64,000 nt of DNA from Phycisphaeraceae bacterium (GCA_019636675.1 JAHBXC010000001.1:248001-312000); one strand, 5' to 3'; shown: positions 46,621-56,229, counted from the first letter of the stretch. The notes: generated by a model not told the origin, from the sequence alone. Program-made: numbers and translations.

Positions 46621-48951
46621 TCAGAGCAGCGCGACGGGGTCGACATCGATCGCCGCCGTCGCGTCGCTTCGCAGCAGGCCGGCGTTGCGCATCGCCGTGA
46701 GCGCGCTCTGCAGGGGCCCGGCGCTGGGCGCGAGCAGTTCGATCGCGATGCGGTGCTTGCCGGCGATGCGGCTGAGCGGGCAGGGCATCGGTCCCCGGAT
46801 GAGGACGGTCTGGTCGGCGCCTTGACGCAGCGCGGATTCCAGATCGGACGCGCGGTCGAACGCCTTCGCGTAGTCGTCGTCCCGGATGACGATGCGGGCC
46901 ATCCGCGCGAACGGGGGGAGACCCGCTCGCTCGCGCTGCGACAGTTCTTCCTGCGCGAAACCCTCGTAATCGTGGCGTGAGGCGAACCGCACCGCCGGCG
47001 TTTTCGGCGCGAGCGTCTGGACGATGACGACGCCCGGCTTGTCGCTGCGCCCGGCGCGACCGGCGACCTGGCTGACGAGCTGGAAGGTCCGTTCGGCGGC
47101 GCGGAAGTCCGGCAGGTTGATGGCCGTGTCGGCGTGCACGACGCCGACGAGCCGGACGCTCGGGAAGTCCAGGCCCTTGGCGACCATCTGCGTGCCGAGA
47201 AGAACGCGTGCGTCGCCCTTGCGAAAGCGCTCGAGCGCGAGGAAGTAGTCGCGCCCGCCGCGCATGGTGTCGCTGTCGAGCCGGAGCATGGTGTCGCCCG
47301 AGCGCAGATCGGCGAAGTCGCGGGCGAGTTCCTCCTCGACGCGCTGAGTGCCGAGCCCGAAGACGCTGACCTTGCGTTCGCACGACGGGCAGTGCGAGGG
47401 GAGGAGCTTCTCAGCGAGACAGTGGTGGCATCGGACGACGCCCCCCCGGCCCGGGTCGAGGCGTTTGTCTTTGTGGAAGACCATGGTCGCGTCGCAGTCG
47501 TCGCAGGTCATGATCCAGCCGCAGCGATGGTCGGGGCAGCAGATGTAGTTCGCGTAGCCGCGCCGGTTGAGCAGCAGGATTGCCTGGGCGCCCTCGTCGA
47601 GCGTGCGGCGCAGGGCGGTCTCGAGCGTCGGGCCGAGCAGGCGGACCCGGTTCTCCGACCACGGGCGTTTGCGCCGCTCCTCCGCGAGGTCGACCACGAC
47701 GACCCTTGGCAGGCGCATGCCCGCCGGGCGGGTGCGCATCGTCGAGAGGACGAAGCGCCCGTCGAGGGCGTTTTTCCATGATTCGAGCGACGGGGTCGCG
47801 CTGCCGAGCACCACGGGGCAGCCCTCGATCTGGGCGCGCTTGATCGCGACATCGCGCGCGTGGTACCGAGGGAGCTGGTCCTGCTTGTACGAGTTGTCGT
47901 GCTCCTCGTCGACGACGATCAGGCCGAGCCGATGCGGCGTGGGCGCGAAGACGGCGCTGCGCGCCCCCACCACCACCCGGGCGGCGCCGCTCGCGACAGC
48001 CGACCACTGCTGGTTGCGCTGCGCCGAGGTCAGGCCGGAGTGCAGCACCGCCACGCCCTCGCGACCGAACCTTGCGAGGAATCGCGCCGAGGTCTGCGGC
48101 GTCAGCGAGATCTCGGGGACAAGCACGATCGCGGATCGCCCCTGCGCCAGCACCCGCTCGATCGCATCGAGGTACACCTCGGTCTTTCCCGAGCCGGTCA
48201 CGCCCCTGAGCAGGTGCACGGCGAAAGTGTCAAGGCCGCCGACGATCCTCGCGAGCGCGGCACGCTGCTCGTCGCTGAGAGTGACGCGGGCCGCGTCGCC
48301 TGGTGTGACCTCGCCCCAGGCGGCGCGCACCGTGGTCACGCGGACCTCGCGCAGGACGCCCTCGCGCACGAATCGGTTCACCGGCGCGATCGTCGCAGCC
48401 CCGAGCGCCTTCTGCAGCGCGCGCGGCTCGACGGGCCAGGCCGACGTGTCGCCCATTCGGGCGCGGAGCGCCTCGACCAGCGGCGCGAGCGAGGGCGTCG
48501 GCTTCATGGCATCGAGACGCTCACTCGCGTCGGGGGCGGGCTCGAGCGCAGAGCGCGTGACGACGCCGATGTCGTGCTTGACGGCGGCGGGCGTCATGCT
48601 GGCGAAGACCATGCCTATGGGGCAGAGGTAGTAGCGAGCCATCCACTTGGCGAGCTCGACGAGCGCCGGGGGAAGTCCGCCGCTGAGCCGGCGCTTCACC
48701 GGCTTGATGCGCGCCGGATCGAGTGTGGTGCTGTCGAGGATCTCGATGACGTACCCGGCGACCGGGGCGTTGCCCCTGCCGAGCGGAGCTTCGACGCGTT
48801 CACCCATGCGCACCGACGCGAGCGAGTCGGGCAGGGCGTAGGTGAGCCCGTCGGGGTGGTCGACGCCGCGTTCGGGCGCGAGGCGCACGAAGCGCCCTCG
48901 CGTTTCACCGTGTTCGGGTTCGGCTGCGGCAAAGAGTCCCGACGACTTCAT
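46621..48951 (-). CDS. priA: Primosomal replication restart helicase PriA
   Basis: A 776-residue superfamily-2 helicase that reloads the replisome at stalled forks. Walker A GVTGSGKTEVY lies near residue 250, DEEH (VVDEEHDNSYK) near 348, and the paired zinc-binding cysteines (CCPDHRCGWIMTCDDC, CHHCLAEKLLPSHCPSC) at about 475-520. The N-terminal DNA-binding domain begins FVRLAPERG. A TACGCT hexamer ends six bases before the ATG. Size and motif order equal the family norm. It is convergent with the DUF3179-like gene. Confidence 0.95.
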   Translation of the reverse strand: MKSSGLFAAAEPEHGETRGRFVRLAPERGVDHPDGLTYALPDSLASVRMGERVEAPLGRGNAPVAGYVIEILDSTTLDPARIKPVKRRLSGGLPPALVELAKWMARYYLCPIGMVFASMTPAAVKHDIGVVTRSALEPAPDASERLDAMKPTPSLAPLVEALRARMGDTSAWPVEPRALQKALGAATIAPVNRFVREGVLREVRVTTVRAAWGEVTPGDAARVTLSDEQRAALARIVGGLDTFAVHLLRGVTGSGKTEVYLDAIERVLAQGRSAIVLVPEISLTPQTSARFLARFGREGVAVLHSGLTSAQRNQQWSAVASGAARVVVGARSAVFAPTPHRLGLIVVDEEHDNSYKQDQLPRYHARDVAIKRAQIEGCPVVLGSATPSLESWKNALDGRFVLSTMRTRPAGMRLPRVVVVDLAEERRKRPWSENRVRLLGPTLETALRRTLDEGAQAILLLNRRGYANYICCPDHRCGWIMTCDDCDATMVFHKDKRLDPGRGGVVRCHHCLAEKLLPSHCPSCERKVSVFGLGTQRVEEELARDFADLRSGDTMLRLDSDTMRGGRDYFLALERFRKGDARVLLGTQMVAKGLDFPSVRLVGVVHADTAINLPDFRAAERTFQLVSQVAGRAGRSDKPGVVIVQTLAPKTPAVRFASRHDYEGFAQEELSQRERAGLPPFARMARIVIRDDDYAKAFDRASDLESALRQGADQTVLIRGPMPCPLSRIAGKHRIAIELLAPSAGPLQSALTAMRNAGLLRSDATAAIDVDPVALL

Positions 48952-48957
48952 CGCGTC

Positions 48958-48963
48958 AGCGTA
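48958..48963 (-). promoter_or_regulatory. Candidate -10 element immediately before priA
   Basis: On the minus strand TACGCT ends six bases before the ATG. It fits the TAnnnT pattern seen before pyrC, pyrH, queG and others, although TACGCT alone is a weak -10. Confidence 0.35.
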
Positions 48964-48986
48964 CGCGACGGTCGGGCCGGGCGGAT

Positions 48987-50399
48987 TCAGTCGGGCCTGG
49001 GGCCTTGCGCCTCCTGCTGGCGCCTGCGCCGGAGCTCGTCAACCGCGGCGTCCTCGACGCCTTTCTGGCGCTGGGCGATCGACTCGCGCAGCATCTCGGC
49101 GAGCGGGGCGCCGATCTCGGGATTGAAGCTCATGGCGATGCGCGTGGGGGTGAGCCCCTGCTCGGCGCCGGCGCTGGGGTCGGCGCCGGCGTTGAGCAAG
49201 CGACGGACGAGGGTCTGGTTGCCCGTCCCGACGGCCAGCATAAGGGGCGTCCAGCCCGAGTACTGGCTGACCTTGCACTGCGCCTCGATATCGGCTCCGG
49301 CTCGCACGAGCGGGTCGAGCGTCGCCATCGTGCGCGCCATGTGGATCGGGCGCCATCCATCGTTGTCGGTGATGTCGGGGTCGGCGCCGCGGCGCAGCAG
49401 CATCGCCGTCACGAGGCCGGCCCCCTTCGAGGTGGCGTAGTGCAGGGCGGTCCGCCCGTTCGAATCCCGCGTGTTCACGGGGGCGCCGGCGTCGAGGAGG
49501 CGCTTCACGACCTCGGGGCTGGGCGCGGCGGCGGCGGCCATGAGCGGGGTGAGTCCGAAATTGTTGCTCGCGTCGTTGCGCGCACCCAGCTCGAGCAGCG
49601 CCATCACGGGCTGCTCGCGAGCGTTGATCGCGGCGATGAGCAGCGGCGTCGACCCGTCGGCGGCCTGGGTTTCGACGGACATGCCCGCCTCGACGAGCGC
49701 GCGGACCGTGTCGGCGTTCGCGGTGCGTCCTTCGACCGCCCAGTGCAGCGCGTTGAGCCCCTGCGGGCTGCGGCGCGACCGATCGGCGTTGGCGGCGAGC
49801 AGGTAACGCACGGCTCCGGCGTTGCCGACGCGTGCCGCGGTCATGAGCGGCGTGCGCCCCCGGTTGTCGGCGAGGTCGATCAGCGCGCCGGCGTCGATGA
49901 GCGCCTTGACCATCCCGGGATCGCGACCCAGGCCGGCGGCCCAGTGCAGGGCGGTCGATCCGTCCTGGCTGCGAAGATTCACCTCGACGCCTCGCTCGAT
50001 CACGGCGAGGATCTTGGCGACCGAGCCCTCGGTGCTCGACGCCCACATGAGCACGCTGATCCGTCGGTCGTCCACGGCGCGCGGGTCAGCGCCGCGATCC
50101 ATGAGGTACCGCATCGTCGCGTCGTCGGCGTCCCGGCCCGCGAGCATCAACGCTGTGGCGCCCGCGAAAATTCCGCCCTGGATCCGCAGGTCGATCTCGA
50201 CGCCCTTGTCGAGCTCCTGCTGGACGGTCAGCACATCGCCCTTCATCGCGGCGACGTGGATCGGCTCGAACCGCGACATGTTCTGGGAGCCCTGCTCCTC
50301 CTGCGGCGGGGTGACCACCTGCACCTGCGCGAGGGCGGGGAAAGACATCGATGCGGCACAAATCGCGGCGAGGACGGCGAAGCGGGAGGGCGAGGGCAT
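48987..50399 (-). CDS. Exported ankyrin-repeat protein
   Basis: A 470-residue protein with a signal peptide (FAVLAAICAASMSFPALAQ) and about ten ankyrin repeats (about 45-430). Well-formed repeat units include DGSTALHWAAGLGRDPGMVK, NRGRTPLMTAARVGNAGAVR and NGRTALHYATSKGAGLV. The C-terminal 40 residues are basic and charged (AEMLRESIAQRQKGVEDAAV). Ankyrin repeats bind proteins; an exported form may act in the periplasm or outside. ATG at 50399 is used because it opens the signal peptide. It precedes priA on the same strand by 35 bp, so they may be cotranscribed. Confidence 0.9.
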   Translation of the reverse strand: MPSPSRFAVLAAICAASMSFPALAQVQVVTPPQEEQGSQNMSRFEPIHVAAMKGDVLTVQQELDKGVEIDLRIQGGIFAGATALMLAGRDADDATMRYLMDRGADPRAVDDRRISVLMWASSTEGSVAKILAVIERGVEVNLRSQDGSTALHWAAGLGRDPGMVKALIDAGALIDLADNRGRTPLMTAARVGNAGAVRYLLAANADRSRRSPQGLNALHWAVEGRTANADTVRALVEAGMSVETQAADGSTPLLIAAINAREQPVMALLELGARNDASNNFGLTPLMAAAAAPSPEVVKRLLDAGAPVNTRDSNGRTALHYATSKGAGLVTAMLLRRGADPDITDNDGWRPIHMARTMATLDPLVRAGADIEAQCKVSQYSGWTPLMLAVGTGNQTLVRRLLNAGADPSAGAEQGLTPTRIAMSFNPEIGAPLAEMLRESIAQRQKGVEDAAVDELRRRRQQEAQGPRPD

Positions 50400-50589
50400 A
50401 GGTCGTGCGTGCTCCAACACGGGATGACTCGGGAGATCGGTCGGCCTGGGGGGGCGTCGACGCCTGCTCGGACGCGAGGCTCGAGCCCGGGTTCCGGGCG
50501 GGAAGGCGGCGGAGTTGTATCGGCGTTCGGGGGGCCCAACGCGAGGGCCCGGGCCCGAGAATACCCCCCTCCGCTCGCGAAACCCTGTC

Positions 50590-50595
50590 TACACT
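50590..50595 (+). promoter_or_regulatory. Candidate -10 element immediately before carA
   Basis: TACACT ends ten bases before the carA ATG, so the transcript would start about three bases ahead of the start codon. Confidence 0.42.
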
Positions 50596-50605
50596 GAGCC
50601 CGAAG

Positions 50606-51838
50606 ATGCATCACACGACCCACGCCCGACTCGCGCTCGCCGATGGCTCCCTCTTCGAAGGAGCGGCCTTCGGCGCGACGGACAAGCCGCGCACTATCGC
50701 CGCCGAGGTGGTGTTCAACACCGCTATGACGGGCTACCAGGAATCGCTCACCGACCCCTCGTACACGGGCCAGATCCTCGTCGAGACCGCGCCGCTGGTC
50801 GGCAACACCGGGACGAACCCTCAGGACGTTGAATCGACCCGGGTGCAGGTCTCCGGGTTCGTCGTGCGCGAGCTCGCGCAGCGACACTCGAACTACCGGG
50901 CCGACAGCGATCTCTCGGCGTATCTCGCTTCCAACGGCGTGCTCGGGCTCGCCGATGTCGACACGCGCGCTTTGGCGCGTCGGCTCCGCGTCGCCGGCGT
51001 CATGGCGGGCGTTCTCTCGAACGACCCGACGATCTCCGACGCCGACCTCGTCAGACTCGCACGGGAGGCGCACGACACGACCGGGCAGAACCTCGTCCCG
51101 CTCGTTGGCTGCTCCTCTCGTCAGAGCTGGAGGGACACGCTCGGAGAGTGGGCCCCCACAGCGTCGCTGGGCGGTGCGCCCGGCAAGACCCTGCGCGCCG
51201 ACGGCGAGACCCGCCGGAGGGTGCTCGCGCTCGACTGCGGCGCCAAGTGGAACATCCTGCGTCACCTGACGCAGCGTGGCTGCGAGGTCGTCGTGGCGCC
51301 CCACGACACCCCCGCCGCCGAGATCCGCGCCGCGGCCGATCGGGGGGAGATCGACGGGCTGTTCGTCTCGAACGGCCCCGGCGACCCGGCGGCGGTGACA
51401 ACGACGATCGACACGCTCCGTGCGCTGGTCGGGGGCGAACCGGGGAGCGTCGTCCCGACCTTCGGGATCTGCCTTGGCCACCAGCTGCTGAGTCTGGCGC
51501 TGGGCGCGAAGACCTACAAGCTGAAGTTCGGGCATCGAGGCGTGAATCAGCCCGTGCGGAACCTGCTGACCGGGCGGGTGGAGATCACCAGCCAGAACCA
51601 CGGGTACGCCGTCGACACCGACTCGCTGTCCAGGGTCGGTGGGGAAGCGACGCACGTGAACCTGAACGACCATTCGCTCGCCGGCTTCCGGATGACGGAT
51701 CGCCCGGTGTTCGCGGTGCAGCATCACCCCGAGGCAAGCCCCGGGCCGCATGACGCGAATTACCTGTTCGACGGGTTCGTGCGGATGATGGAATCGAAGA
51801 GCCCGGTGTCCGCTGCGTCGCTGACCAGCGCCCGCTGA
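50606..51838 (+). CDS. carA: Carbamoyl-phosphate synthase small (glutaminase) subunit
   Basis: A 410-residue glutamine amidotransferase that feeds ammonia to CarB for arginine and pyrimidine synthesis. The N-terminal CPSase domain has EVVFNTAMTGYQESLTDPSY, and the class I amidotransferase domain holds the nucleophile in GICLGHQLLSLALG and the His-Glu pair in VQHHPEASPGP. The ATG at 50606 gives a normal N-terminus (HHTTHARLALADGSLFEG). A -10-like element ends ten bases upstream. carB is not adjacent, unlike in many bacteria. The 3' side is a 391-bp spacer before the secretin gene. Confidence 0.95.
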   Translation: MHHTTHARLALADGSLFEGAAFGATDKPRTIAAEVVFNTAMTGYQESLTDPSYTGQILVETAPLVGNTGTNPQDVESTRVQVSGFVVRELAQRHSNYRADSDLSAYLASNGVLGLADVDTRALARRLRVAGVMAGVLSNDPTISDADLVRLAREAHDTTGQNLVPLVGCSSRQSWRDTLGEWAPTASLGGAPGKTLRADGETRRRVLALDCGAKWNILRHLTQRGCEVVVAPHDTPAAEIRAAADRGEIDGLFVSNGPGDPAAVTTTIDTLRALVGGEPGSVVPTFGICLGHQLLSLALGAKTYKLKFGHRGVNQPVRNLLTGRVEITSQNHGYAVDTDSLSRVGGEATHVNLNDHSLAGFRMTDRPVFAVQHHPEASPGPHDANYLFDGFVRMMESKSPVSAASLTSAR

Positions 51839-52229
51839 CAGACCTTCTGGCGAACAGCCGATCGCTATCGCGAACATTCTGCGTCCGCGTGCCGGTGTTC
51901 CCGCCGGATTCAGGCCCCTGTCAGGCGTCGGGTCATCCGTGCCGACGGGGCGGCAAGGAAAAAGGGGCTCAGCGTCACAGAATTTCGCGCGCGGGTGCAG
52001 CACCTTCACAAAGAAGGGCGTATCGCTCCCGGGCTTGCGTCCGGGAAGCACGCGGGCTATGTTCCGCGTCCCAGCCCGACGGAGGCCCAAACCGTCTGCC
52101 TGTGAACCCTCGCCTTCTGTGTGTGCGTGTGTGTGACGCGGCGAGGAAAACAAAGGTCCAATGCTCACCGCGCGTAAAAATCCCCGACGGCGCGGTCTCC
52201 ATTTCGGGTGTTTCGTGGAGAGAAGCCGA
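51839..52229 (+). other. Structured spacer and leader upstream of the secretin gene
   Basis: This 391-bp region has no convincing gene. Between 52003 and 52100 four hairpins follow one another: CCTTC-ACAAA-GAAGG (52003-52017), GCTCCCGG/CCGGGAAGC (52025-52049, one bulge), CGGGCT/AGCCCG (52053-52078) and ACGG/CCGT just after it. A GTGTGTGCGTGTGTGTG tract lies at about 52118-52135. The pattern suggests a structured 5' leader, but it matches no riboswitch class I can name. The first 150 bases show nothing notable. Confidence 0.45.
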
Positions 52230-55200
52230 ATGCCAACCCCCCGGCGTCGTTCCCCCCGCATGCTGCTCAGCACTACCGCGGCGGCCATCTTCTTCGCCTC
52301 ACCTTTCTCGCTGGCGAGCGCCGATCCCGGCGCGTCGCTCGAGGAGGCGGCCACGCTGCTGCGCGACGGCCAGCTGGTGCGTGCTCGCCACGTCGTGGGC
52401 GAGTTGACGCCGGCGTCGCTCAGCGCCGAGCAGCGTGCCCGCGCCACCGAGCTGATCGCGTCGATCGATCGACGCCTCCGCTCGCTGGACGTCGTCGAGG
52501 TGAGTCTGCAGAAGGCAGAGCTCGCGATGGAGCTCGGCGATCTGCGCGAGGCGGACCGCCAGGCCTCCGCCGCCCGTCGCCATCGCGCCGCCAGCGAAGC
52601 GCAGAAGGCCCGCGCCTCGGAGCTGCTCGATCGTTCGGCGCAGTCGAAGCGTGACTTCGCGCCGCTCGTGGACTCGACCCTCGCGCAGGCCGTCAGCGAC
52701 TTCGTCGCCGGCGACTTCGGCGCGGCCAAGGCCGGCTTCGACGCGGTCTATCGCGCCGGCGTCGACCTCAACGGCGAGCAGATCCGCACCATCGAGCAGC
52801 ACCGCACGCGCATCATCGAGCTCGAGCGCGAGCGCGGCGAGGCGTTCACCCTCGACTCCGTGTCGCTCGGCTCCCTCCAGCCCGGGCGCGTTGATCGCAC
52901 GCAGGACCCGCGCCCCTCGCGCGGCCAGCAGCCCGACCAGCCCCCGGCCGAGCAGCCCGCGGAGCCGGCCCCGATCGAGCTTGATGAGCCCGAGCCGGTC
53001 CCCGCCGCCCAGCCGGGCGCCGGCGCCGTCCAGCCCACCAGCGACGACCTGTTCCAGCAGGCGTTCCGCTTCGAGGCGCAGCGTTACCTGGCGGAAGCCG
53101 ACGCGGCGTTCGTGAGCGGTCGCTACGCCGAGGCCGAGCAGAAGTACGCGCTGGCGCTTGGGCCCTATCGCCAGTTCCTAGGCGCCGAAGAGGTCCAGCG
53201 CGCCGAGTCGCGACTCCAGGAGTCTCGCGTGCTGCTGCAGGGACGCCCGGGAATCCTGCCCGACGAGATCCAGTCCCGCCAGCTCCAGCGCGACCAGGCG
53301 GTCGCCGAGTTCGAGAACTTCGTGCGCCAGGCCGAGGACGCTCTGCGGACCGGCGATTTCGCCCGGGCTTCCGAGCTCGCCGGGCGCGCCCGGCTCTCGA
53401 TCGCGCAGCGTCGCGATGTTTTCGCCGAGCGTGAGTACAACGATCGCATCACGCAGCAGGAGCGCCTGCTCCAGCGGATCCGCGACACGGAGGAAACTGC
53501 CCGCGTCGCCGCGATCAACCAGCAGGGCGCCGAGGCGGCGCGCCTGACCCGCGAGGCCGAGGCCCGCCAGGCGGCCGAGAAGTCTCGCAAGATCGCCGAG
53601 TCGATCGACCGGGTGCGTCAGCTCCAGAAGGAGCAGAAGTACAGCGAGGCGCTGCAGGTCGTCGACCAGATCCTCTTCCTCGAGCCCAACAACCCCACCG
53701 GTCTGCTGCTGCGCGACGTTCTCAAGGACGTCGTGATCTACCGCGAGTTCGACATGCTCCAGAGGGACAAGGCGTACTCGTACGCCAAAGAGTCCAACCG
53801 CATGCAGCGCGCGCTGGTGATCCCCGACGAGATCGTGAGCTACCCCTCCGACTGGCCCGAGATCAGCTTCCGTCGCGGCGAGCCCGTCGCGTACGACGAG
53901 CCTGTCGAGAACCGCGAGGTCCTCGCGAACCTCGAGAGCCGGCGCATCCCCGCGTCGTTCGCGTCGGCCCCGCTCGAGGACGTCCTCGAGTTCATCGCCG
54001 CGGTCGGCAATCTCAACGTCGACGTGGATTGGGACTCCCTGGCGAACATCGGCGTCAACCGCGACACCGAGATCACGCTGAACCTCCGACCCGTCCCGAT
54101 GCGCGTGGTCCTCAACCGCGTGCTCGAGAAGGTCAGCCCCGACGAGTTCAGCCGCGCCGGCTGGGCGGTCACCGACGGCGTGCTCGTCGTCGCGTCTGAC
54201 GAGGCCCTGCGTCGCAACACGTTCATTCGCATCTATGACATCCAGGACCTCATCTTCGAGATCCCCAACTACACCGAAGTGCCCCAGCTCGACCTCGACG
54301 CCGTGCTCCAGCAGGGCGGCGGCGGTGGCGGCGGCGGCGGCGGCCGAGGCGTCTTCCAGGTCAACGACCAGAACGACATCGAGCTCACCGACGCCGACCG
54401 AATCACCAACATCATCAACCTCATCCAGACCAACGTCGACTACGAGGGCTGGCAGGACAACGGCGGCACGACCGGGCGCATCCAGCAGCTCAACGGCAAC
54501 CTGATCATCACCAACACCGCGCGCAATCACCGCGAGGTCGCCAACCTGCTCCGCCAGCTCCGCGAGATCCGCGAGCTGCAGATCAACGTCGAGGCGCGCT
54601 TCCTCGAGGTCGCGCAGGACTTCTTCGAGCAGATCGGTTTCGACCTCGACATCTACTTCAACGCGCAGAACGACCAGTACGACGCGACGCTCTTCCAAGA
54701 GCGCGCGTTCGGCGGCACCGGCTTCAACCAGGTGACCCCGGGCGGCACCACCTCAACCGTCCCCTCCGACCTTGTCGGGCGCCGTCAGACCGACACCACG
54801 CAGTGGAACATCAGCAACATCGACCCGGCGACCGGCGAGATCGAGTACCAGTTCACCCCCGTGAACACCTCGGTCATCGCGCCCGACGGGCTGTCGATCA
54901 TCCCCGTCCAGAACGGGTCGCTCGGGCTGACCGAGACCCTTGCCAGCGGCAGCGCGCTCGCGGCGCAGATCCTCAGCGCCAACCCGGCGCTGGGCATCGC
55001 CGGCACCTTCCTCGACGAGATCCAGGTCGACTTTCTCGTCCAGGCCACGCAGGCCGACACCCGCAGCGTCTCGCTGACGGCGCCCCGCCTCACCCTCGTC
55101 AACAACCGCTACGCCAACATCGCTGTCGGCAACCAGCGCGCGTACGTCTCCGACCTCCAGCCCGTCGTCAGCACCTCGTCGGTTGGTTTCGACCCCACCG

Positions 55201-55673
55201 TCAGCTCGCTGAACACCGGCGTGACGCTGCTGCTTCGCGGCGTGGTCTCTTCCGACCGTCGCTACGTCACCCTCTCGATCGACACGCGCATCGCGCAGCT
55301 CGTGACCTTCCGCACCTTCGAAGTCACCGCGGCGGTCGCGGGCGGCGGCGACGGCGCGGGCGGCTCGGCGACGGCGACCGGTCAGCTGGCCCTCCCCGAA
55401 ATCACGATCTCCTCGATCCAGACCGCGGCGACGATCCCCGACCAGGGCACGATCCTGCTGGGAGGCCAGCGCCTCGTGACCGAGACCGAGGTCGAGACCG
55501 GCGTCCCGGTGCTCTCCAAGATGCCCCTCATCAACCGCTTCTTCAGCAACCGCATCGAGGTCAAGGAAGAGCGCACCCTGCTCATCCTCCTGAAGCCCAC
55601 CATCCTCATCCAGAGCGAGGAAGAAGAGAAGCACTTCCCCGGCCTGCTCGACCGCCTCGGCGTCGGGTACTGA
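52230..55673 (+). CDS. Secretin-family outer-membrane protein with helical-repeat N-terminus
   Basis: A 1147-residue protein. Signal peptide (RMLLSTTAAAIFFASPFSLA), helical TPR-like region (about 35-225), Pro/Glu-rich linker (about 228-270), a second helical and coiled-coil region (about 270-500), an STN/secretin-N-like segment (about 575-650, PLEDVLEFIAAVGNLNVDVD), a ten-glycine run (about 694-704), and the beta-rich secretin domain (about 780-1125) ending in ILLGGQRLVTETEVETGVPV and ERTLLILLKPTILI. Secretins form gated outer-membrane pores of type II/III secretion and type IV pili. The ATG at 52230 is preferred over 52161 because the intervening 23 codons lack the usual GC-rich third positions. 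No ATPase or pseudopilin gene is adjacent. Confidence 0.9.
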   Translation: MPTPRRRSPRMLLSTTAAAIFFASPFSLASADPGASLEEAATLLRDGQLVRARHVVGELTPASLSAEQRARATELIASIDRRLRSLDVVEVSLQKAELAMELGDLREADRQASAARRHRAASEAQKARASELLDRSAQSKRDFAPLVDSTLAQAVSDFVAGDFGAAKAGFDAVYRAGVDLNGEQIRTIEQHRTRIIELERERGEAFTLDSVSLGSLQPGRVDRTQDPRPSRGQQPDQPPAEQPAEPAPIELDEPEPVPAAQPGAGAVQPTSDDLFQQAFRFEAQRYLAEADAAFVSGRYAEAEQKYALALGPYRQFLGAEEVQRAESRLQESRVLLQGRPGILPDEIQSRQLQRDQAVAEFENFVRQAEDALRTGDFARASELAGRARLSIAQRRDVFAEREYNDRITQQERLLQRIRDTEETARVAAINQQGAEAARLTREAEARQAAEKSRKIAESIDRVRQLQKEQKYSEALQVVDQILFLEPNNPTGLLLRDVLKDVVIYREFDMLQRDKAYSYAKESNRMQRALVIPDEIVSYPSDWPEISFRRGEPVAYDEPVENREVLANLESRRIPASFASAPLEDVLEFIAAVGNLNVDVDWDSLANIGVNRDTEITLNLRPVPMRVVLNRVLEKVSPDEFSRAGWAVTDGVLVVASDEALRRNTFIRIYDIQDLIFEIPNYTEVPQLDLDAVLQQGGGGGGGGGGRGVFQVNDQNDIELTDADRITNIINLIQTNVDYEGWQDNGGTTGRIQQLNGNLIITNTARNHREVANLLRQLREIRELQINVEARFLEVAQDFFEQIGFDLDIYFNAQNDQYDATLFQERAFGGTGFNQVTPGGTTSTVPSDLVGRRQTDTTQWNISNIDPATGEIEYQFTPVNTSVIAPDGLSIIPVQNGSLGLTETLASGSALAAQILSANPALGIAGTFLDEIQVDFLVQATQADTRSVSLTAPRLTLVNNRYANIAVGNQRAYVSDLQPVVSTSSVGFDPTVSSLNTGVTLLLRGVVSSDRRYVTLSIDTRIAQLVTFRTFEVTAAVAGGGDGAGGSATATGQLALPEITISSIQTAATIPDQGTILLGGQRLVTETEVETGVPVLSKMPLINRFFSNRIEVKEERTLLILLKPTILIQSEEEEKHFPGLLDRLGVGY

Positions 55674-55735
55674 GCCGGAACCACCCGCCGCAGATGCCCT
55701 GAAAGGCCCCTTCGGCGGTCCGGAGACCGATTCCC

Positions 55736-55770
55736 CGCCCTCCCCGAGTTGCATGCCGGGGAGGGCGTTT
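55736..55770 (+). terminator. Terminator after the secretin gene
   Basis: An 11-bp perfect stem (CGCCCTCCCCG with CGGGGAGGGCG) around a ten-base loop is followed by TTTGTC. It lies 62 bases after the secretin stop. Confidence 0.75.
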
Positions 55771-55814
55771 GTCTGTACCCTGTCGAAGAATGTAACCCGA
55801 ACTACTCGCGACGG

Positions 55815-55844
55815 TTGACACACCGATTGCACCGTCGCTAGTCT
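55815..55844 (+). promoter_or_regulatory. Candidate sigma-70-type promoter of the STAS gene
   Basis: A perfect TTGACA (55815-55820) is followed after 18 bases by TAGTCT (55839-55844), 25 bases before the STAS start. GGAGAG supplies a ribosome-binding site. It is one of the few promoters here with a recognisable -35. Confidence 0.5.
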
Positions 55845-55869
55845 GACCGCGACACGCGGAGAGACACGG

Positions 55870-56229
55870 ATGCCCCCCGAAGATTCACGACTTCGCATCT
55901 ATCACGAAGGCGATGTGGTTCAGGTCCGATTTGTGGACCGGAACATCCTCGACGAAGCGAACATCCAGCGCATCGGCGAGGAGATCGTCACGGTCATCGA
56001 GCAGCGAGACCGGCCCAAGATCCTCATCAGCTTCGAGAATGTTGATCATCTCTCGTCTGCCGCCCTTGGCACACTGATCACGATCAACAACAAGGTCCGC
56101 GCCCGGAACGGCCAACTCCGCCTGGCCGAGATCGATCCGCAGATCTACGAGGTGTTCGTGATCACGAAGCTCAACAAGCTCTTCGAGATCCACGATTCCG
56201 CCGACGAGGCTCTCGCCAGTTTCGCGTGA
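55870..56229 (+). CDS. STAS-domain anti-sigma-factor antagonist
   Basis: A 119-residue STAS protein of SpoIIAA/RsbV type. The phosphorylatable serine lies in the DHLSSAALGTLI segment (about 58-69), and VVQVRFVDRNILDE and NGQLRLAEIDPQIYEVF match the fold. Unphosphorylated STAS proteins bind and neutralise an anti-sigma kinase. The HATPase-type protein 67 bp downstream is the obvious partner. No sigma factor or PP2C phosphatase is adjacent. A promoter and ribosome-binding site are visible. Confidence 0.92.
   Translation: MPPEDSRLRIYHEGDVVQVRFVDRNILDEANIQRIGEEIVTVIEQRDRPKILISFENVDHLSSAALGTLITINNKVRARNGQLRLAEIDPQIYEVFVITKLNKLFEIHDSADEALASFA

Noticed and set aside
49461-49480. GTTCGAATCC, resembling a tRNA T-loop
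   Set aside because: It lies inside the ankyrin gene (encoding an NGRTALHY repeat unit on the minus strand) and no cloverleaf can be drawn around it.
52118-52135. GTGTGTGCGTGTGTGTG tract as part of a repeat array
   Set aside because: It is a single short dinucleotide tract without further copies, not a CRISPR or satellite array.
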